Source: Halovibrio variabilis
GTDB taxonomy: Bacteria > Pseudomonadota > Gammaproteobacteria > Pseudomonadales > Halomonadaceae
Direction of reading: 5' to 3'
DNA: 64,000 nt
NCBI RefSeq assembly: GCF_007991175.1
Contig: NZ_BJXV01000011.1
Coordinates: 124,001-188,000 of the forward strand
The translations under genes and the position numbers were made by a program. The notes beneath the pieces were generated by a model, which was given only the letters and a program-made list of their open reading frames with translations, searched no databases and was not told the origin of the DNA. Every line of letters starts with the position of its first letter. The stretch's first letter is position 1. Shown here piece after piece: positions 1 through 7,880 of this stretch.

Positions 1-183
1 CTTGCCGGTCTAGTCACCGATGCCGATGCCAATATCGAGCGTATTGGTATTGAAGAGCGTGACGCCCATCTTTCGACGGTGAATTTGACGCTGGCAGTCA
101 AAGGACGCGTACACCTGGCGGGGATTATCAAACGCATCCGTAATCTTCCCAACGTCGGTAAAATCACCCGACTCGCCAATTAA
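1..183 (+). CDS. spoT: SpoT/RelA-family (p)ppGpp synthetase/hydrolase, C-terminal end only
   Basis: The reading frame is open from the first base of the window to a TAA at 181-183 and gives the last 60 residues of a protein. The segment reads as a C-terminal ACT domain (it includes DANIERIGIEERDAH and ends in a short basic stretch, RIRNLPNVGKITRL), as in bifunctional SpoT. SpoT makes and degrades the stringent-response alarmone (p)ppGpp, and its ACT domain is regulatory. The catalytic HD and synthetase domains lie outside the window, so SpoT versus RelA cannot be settled from the sequence alone. The ridA gene 70 bp downstream supports spoT, because spoT-ridA is a common gammaproteobacterial order. 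Confidence 0.85.
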   Translation, partial: LAGLVTDADANIERIGIEERDAHLSTVNLTLAVKGRVHLAGIIKRIRNLPNVGKITRLAN

Positions 184-189
184 CACTTT

Positions 190-221
190 AACACTCCAAC
201 ACTCCAACACTCCAACACTCC
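190..221. repeat. 8-bp tandem repeat between spoT and ridA
   Basis: Four exact copies of AACACTCC run head to tail from 190 to 221, preceded by a degenerate copy (AACACTTT, 182-189). They begin 7 bp after the spoT stop and end about 33 bp before the ridA start, so they form part of the spoT-ridA spacer. There is no inverted symmetry and no T-run, so it does not look like a terminator. It resembles replication-slippage product and is one of eight short tandem duplications in this window. Confidence 0.9.
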
Positions 222-254
222 ACACTATTACCCACTGCAGGAGCGAGACATCGC

Positions 255-644
255 ATGAGCAATAAGGCTGTTATCAATACCAGCAAAGCCCCCGCCGCTA
301 TTGGCCCCTACTCCCAGGCGATTAAAGCAGGTAATACGGTGTATCTCTCTGGCCAGATCCCGCTGGACCCAGCGACCATGGCGATTGTCTCTGAGGACTT
401 TGAAGCCCAGGCACGCCAAGTCTTCACCAACCTGCAAGCGGTGTGTGAAGAAGCGGCGGGCTCGCTCAGCGATGTCGTTAAGCTGAATCTGTATCTGGTG
501 GACTTGGATAACTTTGCGATTGTTAACCAGGTCATGGAAGAGTTCTTCACCGCGCCTTTCCCTGCTCGCGCTGCGGTGGGCGTGAAAGCGCTGCCCAAAG
601 GCAGTCAGGTGGAAGCAGAAGCGGTGATGGTCATCGGTGACTAA
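255..644 (+). CDS. ridA: RidA family enamine/imine deaminase
   Basis: RidA (YjgF/YER057c/UK114 family) hydrolyses reactive enamine/imine intermediates such as 2-aminoacrylate, released by PLP enzymes like threonine dehydratase, protecting other PLP enzymes in the cytosol. The protein is 129 residues, the usual length. Family signatures visible are [11 protein letters not shown] near residue 16, [11 protein letters not shown] near 28, and the C-terminal [14 protein letters not shown] with the conserved arginine that binds the substrate carboxylate. The start has a GGAGCGAGA ribosome-binding sequence just upstream. It follows spoT, and its 3' end overlaps the stop of the convergent gene by 4 bp. 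Confidence 0.95.
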   Translation: MSNKAVINTSKAPAAIGPYSQAIKAGNTVYLSGQIPLDPATMAIVSEDFEAQARQVFTNLQAVCEEAAGSLSDVVKLNLYLVDLDNFAIVNQVMEEFFTAPFPARAAVGVKALPKGSQVEAEAVMVIGD

Positions 645-1531
645 GCCTTATTAACGTCGAGAAAGCCACCCGCCTTTAACACCTGGGCATACCCTTCGCG
701 GTAGGTGGGGAAGCGGAATTGATAGCCAGCGTCAATGATACGCTGGTTATCGCAACGCTTACTGGTACGGCGACGTAAAGGCGATTGCATGGTATCGGTA
801 GCGTCTACTTTTAGCTGCTCGGCCAGCCACATCATGACGTTATGCATGGTGACGGGTTCGCAATCGCTGCCCAGGTAGATATCCGCCAGCGGCTTGCCGC
901 TCTCTTGGCAACGGATCAAGTGGGCGATAATACCGGTGCAGTCGTCGCGGTGAATGCGGTTGGAATAGATCACCGGGCTGATGGCGGCAACACGGCCCTC
1001 GGTAACCTGATGAATCAGGCGATCACGGCCCGGGCCATAAATCCCCGAGAAGCGCACAACCGTGCCGGGTAGCGGGTGATTGATCAACGCCTGCTCGGCT
1101 TCACACATCAGTTTCCCCGAGAAGCTTGAGGGGTCGGTGGGGCTCTCTTCGTTGACCACTTCGCCTTCCTGCTGGCCGTGCACGCTGGTCGAAGAAACAA
1201 AAAACACCCGCCGCGGCGGCTTCTTATGCTGTTCCATAATACGCAGCACGCGCTTTAAGCCGTCTGGGTAAGCGCTTTGATAGGCGCTCTCTTCAAAATG
1301 ATCGGCGCTGACGGTATAGACCACATAGTCGGCTTGGGGAAGGCTGGCGGCACCGGCGTCGTCAAGATCGTTTAAATCCAGCTTCAGCGGTTTGATACCG
1401 GTACCCTTTAGGGGTTCGACGTTGCGGCGCAAACCGATGACATGGTGCCCTTCTTCCAGCAATTCGCGCCCAAGGTTGATCCCAATATCGCCACAGCCGA
1501 TAATCAGTATGGTTAGTTTCACCGTGCTCAC
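641..1531 (-). CDS. NAD(P)-dependent epimerase/dehydratase-like SDR protein (YeeZ-like)
   Basis: An atypical/extended short-chain dehydrogenase of 296 residues. The N-terminus carries the nucleotide-binding glycine motif [12 protein letters not shown] (about residues 10-21) followed by an Arg-rich turn (GLRRN) that suggests NADP preference. [11 protein letters not shown] (about 108-118) holds the catalytic Ser region, and [14 protein letters not shown] (about 158-171) gives the YGPGR signature of the YeeZ/NAD-dependent epimerase group. The substrate is not known for this family and I do not assign one. It is transcribed divergently from oxyR across a 240-bp spacer and converges on ridA with a 4-bp overlap. 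Confidence 0.8.
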   Translation of the reverse strand: MSTVKLTILIIGCGDIGINLGRELLEEGHHVIGLRRNVEPLKGTGIKPLKLDLNDLDDAGAASLPQADYVVYTVSADHFEESAYQSAYPDGLKRVLRIMEQHKKPPRRVFFVSSTSVHGQQEGEVVNEESPTDPSSFSGKLMCEAEQALINHPLPGTVVRFSGIYGPGRDRLIHQVTEGRVAAISPVIYSNRIHRDDCTGIIAHLIRCQESGKPLADIYLGSDCEPVTMHNVMMWLAEQLKVDATDTMQSPLRRRTSKRCDNQRIIDAGYQFRFPTYREGYAQVLKAGGFLDVNKA

Positions 1532-1771
1532 TCCTCTTGATTAAAATTCCCTATTAGATACACAGTCTCTACCAAATATGACATTGTCGGTTTACAACAC
1601 GTCAGTTTTCCAACCTGCTGACTGTCATAATGTTAATTTTTTCGTACAAGCTCTAGTTTCTTACAAACCATATTTACGTACAGACCACAGTTACCGTACA
1701 CAGCACTGTCACAAAAACACTGCCAAAAACCTTGTCACAAGCAGCTACGAGAGGATGCCACTGGCACCGTT

Positions 1772-2701
1772 ATGACTTTAACAGAACTTCGCTACATCGT
1801 AACCCTTGCCCAAGAACGTCATTTTGGCCGTGCGGCAGAACGTTGTCATGTCTCGCAGCCTACGCTCTCGGTGGCGGTAAAAAAACTGGAAGAGGAGCTC
1901 GAAACAGCGCTGTTTGAGCGTTCCAAGTCCACCGTGCAGGTCACCCCGCTGGGCGAAAAAATCGTTGCTCAGGCCCAGCGTGTGCTCGAGCAGAGCAGCC
2001 TGATTTTTGAGCTGGCCAGTGCGGGTAAAGATCAGTTGGCCAACCCGCTGCGCATTGGCGCGATATACACGATTGGCCCCTACCTTTTTCCTCACTTGGT
2101 GCCGGCTCTGGCGACCGCGGCCCCGCAAATGCCGATGTATATTGAAGAAGGCATGACCGGCACGCTGCGCGCCAAGCTAAGAAGCGGCGAGTTGGATGTG
2201 ATTATTGTCGCGCTGCCGTTTACCGAAACCGATGTGGTGACCAAACCCATCTACGACGAAGCCTTTGAAGTGTTAATGCCCGCCAACCACCGCTGGGTGG
2301 AGCGCGAGACGATCAACAAAGAGGATTTGCTGGAGGAACGCCTGCTGCTGCTGGGCGAAGGCCACTGCTTCCGCGATCAAATTCTGGAAGCCTGCCCGGC
2401 GATTATCCAAAAGCTCAATAGCCCCAATAACACGCTGATTGCCGAAGGCGGCTCGTTGGAAACCATCCGTCACATGGTGGCCTCGCGACTGGGCATCACC
2501 GTTCTGCCGCAGTCGGCGTTGGGCACCGACCAGTACGAAAATGCCATGCTGGTCAGCCGTCCCTTTGTAGACCCGGCGCCATCGCGCACCGTGGCGATCG
2601 CCTGGCGGGCGAGCTTTCCCCGCCCCAAAGCCATTGAGGCGTTGATTCAGGCGATCAGCCACTGCCGCCAACCTACCCAAGCCGTGAAAAGCGCCCCATG
2701 A
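1772..2701 (+). CDS. oxyR: Hydrogen-peroxide-sensing LysR-type regulator OxyR
   Basis: OxyR is a cytosolic LysR-family regulator that activates catalase, Ahp and thiol-repair genes when two cysteines form a disulfide. The 309-residue protein has an N-terminal winged helix-turn-helix (LRYIVTLAQERHFGRAAE, then SQPTLSVAVKKLE) and a C-terminal effector domain. The redox pair sits in GEGHCFRDQILEAC at residues 199 and 208, the same numbers as the E. coli redox cysteines. The stop TGA overlaps the recG start as ATGA (2698-2701), so translation of the two genes is probably coupled. The 240-bp upstream spacer is shared with the divergent SDR gene. Confidence 0.96.
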   Translation: MTLTELRYIVTLAQERHFGRAAERCHVSQPTLSVAVKKLEEELETALFERSKSTVQVTPLGEKIVAQAQRVLEQSSLIFELASAGKDQLANPLRIGAIYTIGPYLFPHLVPALATAAPQMPMYIEEGMTGTLRAKLRSGELDVIIVALPFTETDVVTKPIYDEAFEVLMPANHRWVERETINKEDLLEERLLLLGEGHCFRDQILEACPAIIQKLNSPNNTLIAEGGSLETIRHMVASRLGITVLPQSALGTDQYENAMLVSRPFVDPAPSRTVAIAWRASFPRPKAIEALIQAISHCRQPTQAVKSAP

Positions 2702-4773
2702 GCAATCTTGCGGCGCCGATAACCGCGCTGAAAGGCGTGGGCGAAGCCTTGGCGCTAAAACTTGGCCGACTGGGCATTGAGCGCGTTAGCGACCTGTTAT
2801 TTCATCTACCGCTGCGCTACCAGGACCGCACGCGACTGACGCCGATTGGCCTATTGCGTGCCGGACAAGAAGCCGTGATTGAGGGCGAAGTGACCGCCTG
2901 CGACGTGGTAAAAGGTCGCCGCCGTAGTCTGCTGGTGCGCCTACGCGATGCCAGCGGCATTTTAAGCCTGCGCTTTTTTCATTTCTCCCCCGCCCAGCAG
3001 CAACAGCTGCGCCCCGGTGCCACGGTGCGCGCCTTTGGCGAAGCGCGGGCTGGGGCGACCGGATTAGAGATCTATCACCCCGAGTACCGCCTGAGTGGCA
3101 GTGAAACCCCGGTAGAGGAGTATTTCACGCCTATTTACCCCACCACTGAAGGGCTGAACCAGCCGCGGCTGCGTGCCCTGGCTCAGCAAGCGCTGGGGAT
3201 GCTGGATAACGCCCCCGAGGCGTTGCCTGATGTGATACCCGAGGCACTGCTGCAGCGCTTTCAGTTACCGGGCTTACACGCCAGTTTGCACCTGCTGCAC
3301 CAGCCACCGCCCGATGTGAATATAGACCAGTTGACCAGCGGACAGCACCCCGCCACTCGCAGGCTGGCGCTGGAAGAGCTGCTCGCCCACCAGTTGAGCC
3401 TGCGCGAAGTGCGCCTGCGTATTCAGGCGGATGGCGCGCCGACGCTGCCTTCTGGGCGCAGCCTGCAGGCGCGCTTTTTGGCCCAGCTGCCGTTTGCCTT
3501 GACCGGCGCTCAGCGCCGCGTGCTGGAGGAGATCAGCCACGATTTAAGCCGCCCGGCGCCGATGCTGCGGCTGCTTCAAGGCGATGTCGGCTCGGGCAAG
3601 ACCGTGGTGGCTGCCATGGCCGCGCTGTGCGCCCTGGCGGGCAACTGCCAGGCGGCGATCATGGCACCGACGGAAATCCTCGCAGAGCAGCACTACCGCT
3701 CGTTTACAGCCTGGTTCGAGCCGCTGGGCATCGAAGTGGCGTGGCTGGCGGGCAAGCTAAAAGGCAAAGCGCGGCTGGATGCCAAGGCGGCGATTGCCGA
3801 CGGTCGCGCGCGTATGGTGGTGGGCACCCACGCGCTGTTTCAGGACGACGTGCACTTTCAGTGCTTAGGGCTAGCGATTATTGATGAGCAGCACCGCTTT
3901 GGCGTGCATCAACGCTTGGCGCTGCGCGAGAAAGGCGAGGCAGGCGGGCTTACCCCGCACCAGCTGATCATGACCGCCACGCCGATCCCCCGCACCCTGG
4001 CCATGAGCGCCTATGCGGACTTGGATGTCTCGGTCATCGACGAGCTGCCCCCCGGCCGTACGCCGGTGAAAACCGTGGTAGTGCCCGACGAGCGCCGCCC
4101 GGAGGTGGTTGAACGCATTCGGCTGGCCTGCAGCGAAGGCCGCCAGGCGTATTGGGTGTGCACGCTGATTGACGAATCCGAGGTGCTTCAGTGCCAGGCT
4201 GCCGAGGTGACCCGCGACGAGCTAACCGTCGCCTTGCCTGAACTTGCGGTGGGGTTGGTGCACGGGCGCATGAAATCCAGCGAGAAAGCCGAAGTGATGA
4301 CCGCTTTTAAAGCGGGCGAGCTGGATCTGCTGGTGGCGACCACGGTCATCGAAGTGGGCGTGGATGTGCCCAACGCCAGCCTGATGATTATCGAAAACCC
4401 CGAGCGGCTGGGGCTTTCACAACTTCACCAGCTACGCGGCCGCGTGGGCCGGGGCAGTACGGAAAGCTTCTGCGTGCTGCTCTACCATCCGCCGCTGTCG
4501 AAAAGCTCCCGCCAGCGCTTGGCGGTCATGCGCGAAACCACCGATGGCTTTCGCATCGCCGAGAAAGACCTGGAAATCCGCGGCCCCGGCGAAGTGCTCG
4601 GCACCCGCCAAACCGGCCTGGCGCAGATGAAAATCGCCGATCTGGAGCGGGATGCCGATTTGTTAGCGCGGGTCAGCGCCATGGCGCAAACGCTGCAAGG
4701 CAACGCCGACGTCACCGCCGTGCTGGTGCGCCGCTGGCTGGGCGAAGCCGCAGGGCGCTATGGGCAGGTGTAG
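2698..4773 (+). CDS. recG: ATP-dependent DNA helicase RecG
   Basis: RecG is a superfamily 2 helicase that regresses stalled replication forks and processes Holliday junctions and R-loops. The 691-residue protein has the usual layout: an N-terminal wedge/OB domain (DRTRLTPIGLLRAGQEAVIEG region), then two helicase lobes. Walker A is GDVGSGKT (about residue 300), the DEAH-box variant is IIDEQHRFG (about 393), motif III is TATPIPRT (about 430), and motif VI is QLRGRVGRG (about 578). The start overlaps the oxyR stop (ATGA). It converges on the FUSC gene with only 10 bp between stops. Confidence 0.97.
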   Translation: MSNLAAPITALKGVGEALALKLGRLGIERVSDLLFHLPLRYQDRTRLTPIGLLRAGQEAVIEGEVTACDVVKGRRRSLLVRLRDASGILSLRFFHFSPAQQQQLRPGATVRAFGEARAGATGLEIYHPEYRLSGSETPVEEYFTPIYPTTEGLNQPRLRALAQQALGMLDNAPEALPDVIPEALLQRFQLPGLHASLHLLHQPPPDVNIDQLTSGQHPATRRLALEELLAHQLSLREVRLRIQADGAPTLPSGRSLQARFLAQLPFALTGAQRRVLEEISHDLSRPAPMLRLLQGDVGSGKTVVAAMAALCALAGNCQAAIMAPTEILAEQHYRSFTAWFEPLGIEVAWLAGKLKGKARLDAKAAIADGRARMVVGTHALFQDDVHFQCLGLAIIDEQHRFGVHQRLALREKGEAGGLTPHQLIMTATPIPRTLAMSAYADLDVSVIDELPPGRTPVKTVVVPDERRPEVVERIRLACSEGRQAYWVCTLIDESEVLQCQAAEVTRDELTVALPELAVGLVHGRMKSSEKAEVMTAFKAGELDLLVATTVIEVGVDVPNASLMIIENPERLGLSQLHQLRGRVGRGSTESFCVLLYHPPLSKSSRQRLAVMRETTDGFRIAEKDLEIRGPGEVLGTRQTGLAQMKIADLERDADLLARVSAMAQTLQGNADVTAVLVRRWLGEAAGRYGQV

Positions 4774-4783
4774 GCAGCGTTTG

Positions 4784-6994
4784 TTACGCCGTTGCGCTAG
4801 CGCCGCTTGGCGTGTGGTCTTCGCTTCCCACCAACCGATTAGCGGCCTCGCCCAGCGGGGCTAGCTGTTCAGTAATCAGGCGTAGCTGGCTCTGGATAGG
4901 ACGATACAGCGTCATCGTTTGGTCGTCCGCGGCTACCGCGTTCTGTTCTTCCAGCTGGGCTAATAGCTCAGCGGTTTGATCCGCTAGCGGCTCAACCGGC
5001 TGGGAGTGTTTTAACCGTTCAGCGATTAGGCCTAACAGCTCACCAATGCGTTTTGCCACCGGTATCAGCGTGGCATCGTCTTCATCGTCTGCCAGCTGGT
5101 GGCGGTGGGCGCCCAGCGCAGACAGGTGGCTAAGCAGAGTGTTGGAGAGCACCAAAAAGCGCAGGCCATTGTCGGCGTCCTGCTTACGGTAGTGCCCCGG
5201 CTCGTGGAGCATGTTGGTCAGCAAAGTGGAGAGCGCCGCGTCGGCGTTGTGGGCATTACGCCGTGCCAAGCGGTAGGCCAAGTCATCCTGCTTGCCTTCC
5301 TCGTATTGGTGGATAATTTCTTCGAGGTAGCGGCGGTGGTTGTTCAGCGCGTTGGAGGCCTCGCGGTAGAGCCTGCGCCCCTGCCAGTCGGGCAGAATGA
5401 AAAATACCGCCAAGCCCGCGATCAGCGAGCCAATCAAGGTATCGAATAACCGGGGTAAGATAAGGTCATAGCCGTCGCCCACCTGGTTAAAGCTACACAG
5501 CACCAGCAGCGTGATGGACGCGGTCGCGATCACGTAGTGTTTCTCACGATTAGCGAAGAACGACACCCCGGCGGCCACGGCGATCATGCTTTGCACCAGC
5601 GGGTGCGGAAAGAGGCTGATCGACGCCCAGCCCACCGTTAGGCCCAATACCGTGCCCATAATCCGTTGGGATAAGAACCGCCGTGTGGTGGCAAAGTTGG
5701 GCCGGCACACAAACAGCGTGGTGAGCAGAATCCAGAAGCCCTGCTCAGGGTCGATCCACTGCATGATCCCGTAGCCGGTCATTAGCGCAATAGAAAGCCG
5801 CACCGCGTGGCGAAAGGTGGGAGAGCCAAGAGTAAAGTTCAGGCGCACCCGCTTCCAGGCTTCCAGTAAGCTCGACGGCGAGCGGTCATAAAGCGAACTG
5901 TCACGACGCTCATCGCTGACCCCAGGATTGTGGGCGCTGGCGAGCTGGTTTTCCAGCGTGGCCAGGTTCTCTGCCAGCGCGCTTAGCGGGTAGAGCAGCG
6001 GGCGCCATTCGGGCTTGCCCCGGTCGCGCAGGTTTTCGATGGAAGCGTGTAAGTCCGCCAGGGCCTCTTCGCTCTGCTGGTGATCAAACGGCCTGTTAAG
6101 TAGCAGCGATTTGGCCAGCTGGCGGCAGGAGCGCCCCTGCTGATCCAGCAGCCGCTGACAGCGGAACAGCACATCGTGGTGGAAAAAGGCTTTGCTGAGC
6201 GCGCTATACGGGTAATGGGTGGAGCTGGCGCGTTCGTGAATATCCTGGGCGATAAAGTAGATGCGCAGGTAGCGGTTGAGTTTTTGGTCGCCGCGCTGGC
6301 CTTCCAGACGTCTAAAAATCATCTCTTTGGCTTGGTTGAGCGCCGCCACGACCTTGCCGTTCTGGCGTGCTAGGGCCACCCGGCGGGCTTCAACATCCAC
6401 ACCGCGCACAGGCTCAAACAGCGCGGACTTCAGTATTAAAAACTCGCCTAGCGCCTTGTACACGCGGGCCATGCTCTGCTTGACCGGCTGCCTGGAAAAT
6501 AGCGCGCACCATACCACTGAAATAAGCCCGTACCAGACTGCCCCCGCCAGCAGCAACAGCTGACGCGCCGCCACGTCTCCATCCACGCCGCCGTGCTGCT
6601 CGATATTGATCATTGAATAGATCGACAGGATCAGCGTGCCAGAGGCGATAGTGGCGTAACGCTGCCCGATAGCGCCGAGCATAATCAGCGTAAAGCTGGA
6701 AACACCCAGGCCAATGGCAAACAGCCACGGCCAGGGAAACAGCCACTGAACAATAAAGGACGCCGACGTAAAGCACACCAAGGTGACCAGCAGGGCTTGC
6801 AAACGCCCCTGCCAGCTGTCGTCGGTTTCAGACAGCGCGCAGGCGATGATGCCCAGAAACAGCGGAATAACCAGCGCCACATCGCCTATTAAGCCGCTAA
6901 ACAGTAGCGCACCGCTGAACGCGATAAAAACGCGCAGGCTATAGGCGAATTTATCCAGGGTCCAAAGGCGCCGCAGCGGCAGTGAAAGGGGCAT
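4784..6994 (-). CDS. YccS/YhfK-like FUSC-family inner membrane protein
   Basis: A 736-residue membrane protein with two hydrophobic blocks, roughly residues 15-165 and 400-530, each predicted to hold about six helices, separated by and followed by long soluble helical segments. This duplicated layout, with the second block reading RHAVRLSIALMTGYGIMQW and then WILLTTLFVCRPNFATTRR, matches the YccS/YhfK branch of the FUSC (fusaric-acid-resistance-like) family. Some relatives export aromatic acids, but function for YccS itself is not established, so no substrate is proposed. The gene is monocistronic, convergent with recG. Confidence 0.88.
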   Translation of the reverse strand: MPLSLPLRRLWTLDKFAYSLRVFIAFSGALLFSGLIGDVALVIPLFLGIIACALSETDDSWQGRLQALLVTLVCFTSASFIVQWLFPWPWLFAIGLGVSSFTLIMLGAIGQRYATIASGTLILSIYSMINIEQHGGVDGDVAARQLLLLAGAVWYGLISVVWCALFSRQPVKQSMARVYKALGEFLILKSALFEPVRGVDVEARRVALARQNGKVVAALNQAKEMIFRRLEGQRGDQKLNRYLRIYFIAQDIHERASSTHYPYSALSKAFFHHDVLFRCQRLLDQQGRSCRQLAKSLLLNRPFDHQQSEEALADLHASIENLRDRGKPEWRPLLYPLSALAENLATLENQLASAHNPGVSDERRDSSLYDRSPSSLLEAWKRVRLNFTLGSPTFRHAVRLSIALMTGYGIMQWIDPEQGFWILLTTLFVCRPNFATTRRFLSQRIMGTVLGLTVGWASISLFPHPLVQSMIAVAAGVSFFANREKHYVIATASITLLVLCSFNQVGDGYDLILPRLFDTLIGSLIAGLAVFFILPDWQGRRLYREASNALNNHRRYLEEIIHQYEEGKQDDLAYRLARRNAHNADAALSTLLTNMLHEPGHYRKQDADNGLRFLVLSNTLLSHLSALGAHRHQLADDEDDATLIPVAKRIGELLGLIAERLKHSQPVEPLADQTAELLAQLEEQNAVAADDQTMTLYRPIQSQLRLITEQLAPLGEAANRLVGSEDHTPSGASATA

Positions 6995-7110
6995 AGGGTC
7001 TCTTATGGGTGCTTTTTAGACTTTAGTATAAGGTGTCAGTATAGAGGGTTTGGCCGTGGTTTGTCTTTAAGTAACGCAAGAAAGCAGCCGGGAAGATTAG
7101 GCAGGAGGCA

Positions 7111-7138
7111 AAATACCCCGCCACGTTGATGTGGCGGG
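7111..7138 (-). terminator. Rho-independent terminator of the HU operon
   Basis: On the minus strand an 8-bp perfect stem (CCCGCCAC / GTGGCGGG, 7117-7124 and 7131-7138) with a 6-base loop is followed by TATTT. It lies 6 bp past the stop of the 7145-7501 gene. Confidence 0.8.
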
Positions 7139-7144
7139 CGGAGA

Positions 7145-7501
7145 CTACAAATGCTTGAGCAGTTTTTGCAGCTTGTTCATATCGGCAGAGTCACCCACTA
7201 AACGCACATTGCCGCTCATCATACCGTCGAGAAACGCCTGCTTGGTTGGCTTTTTGAGGACTTTCAAGGCGGTATCCTGATCGCGGAAACGCAGTTCAAG
7301 ATCTAAGTCGACGGGCAGCCCTTTACCGCTGCTGATGCCTTTCGGCGTCATCCGGTAGTGGCGGGCAATACTTAGATCTTCCGTGGCAATTCCCCAATCC
7401 AGGCCACGCATTCGTTCTAACTGTTCACGAAAGCGCGGTTTGCGGCGCAGGGCACGTTTGAGCAAAAAGCCCAGCAGCCACAGCGTCAGCTTGAGTTTCA
7501 T
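7145..7501 (-). CDS. Small protein with SCP2-like features, function unknown
   Basis: A 118-residue protein with a hydrophobic, basic N-terminus (MKLKLTLWLLGFLLKRALRR) that could anchor it to the membrane. The C-terminal half has a run reminiscent of SCP2 sterol-transfer-like proteins: LDLELRFRDQ, a short linker, then FLDGMMSGNVRLVGD, compatible with the G-(D/N)-hydrophobic motif of that fold. That resemblance is weak and is only my reading. The start codon overlaps the HU stop by one base (TAATG), and a terminator follows at once, so the two genes form a small operon. No function is assigned. Confidence 0.75.
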   Translation of the reverse strand: MKLKLTLWLLGFLLKRALRRKPRFREQLERMRGLDWGIATEDLSIARHYRMTPKGISSGKGLPVDLDLELRFRDQDTALKVLKKPTKQAFLDGMMSGNVRLVGDSADMNKLQKLLKHL

Positions 7502-7773
7502 TAGGAAACGGCGTCCTTAAGTGCTTTGCCTGGCTTGAAGGCAACGTTTTTGCTGGCCGGAATTTGCAGCGGCGCACCGGTCTGCGGGTTTTTGCCGGTA
7601 CGCGCCGCGCGCTCGCGCACGGTGAAGGTGCCAAAGCCGATTAGAGCAACGTCTTCACCTTTGGCACAACTGTTGGTGATCTCATCCAGAATAACATTTA
7701 ACACTTGGCCCGCTTTGTCTTTAGACAAGTCGGCACTGTCAGCGATAGCAGCAGCGAGTTCAGGTTTGCGCAT
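7501..7773 (-). CDS. HU-family nucleoid DNA-binding protein
   Basis: HU proteins bend and compact DNA as dimers. The protein is 90 residues from the start chosen here, the family length. It begins MRKPELAAAIADSADLSK, contains GFGTFTVRERAARTGKNPQTG (the HU signature with the proline-tipped DNA-binding arm, about residues 46-66) and ends with the typical FKPGKALKDAVS. An upstream in-frame ATG at 7797 would add eight residues (MINQGRFL), but AAGGGAG lies correctly spaced before 7773 and HU homologues start at MRK/MNK, so 7773 is preferred. It heads a two-gene operon with the 7145-7501 gene. Confidence 0.93.
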   Translation of the reverse strand: MRKPELAAAIADSADLSKDKAGQVLNVILDEITNSCAKGEDVALIGFGTFTVRERAARTGKNPQTGAPLQIPASKNVAFKPGKALKDAVS

Positions 7774-7880
7774 AAGGAATCTCCCTTGATTAATCATCGA
7801 ACGTTAAACACATGCATGTTGTTGGACACGTCACCACGATGAGGTTAGCGTTTCTAGCCTAGTCGCGAACGCGGCGAAAA

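Noticed and set aside
842-1072. Plus-strand reading frame inside the SDR gene
   Set aside because: It lies antisense within a well-supported gene, has no ribosome-binding site and no recognisable family.
1705-1745. Additional Pho boxes before oxyR
   Set aside because: CTGTCAC and TTGTCAC half-sites occur here but are not in the 11-bp repeat spacing.
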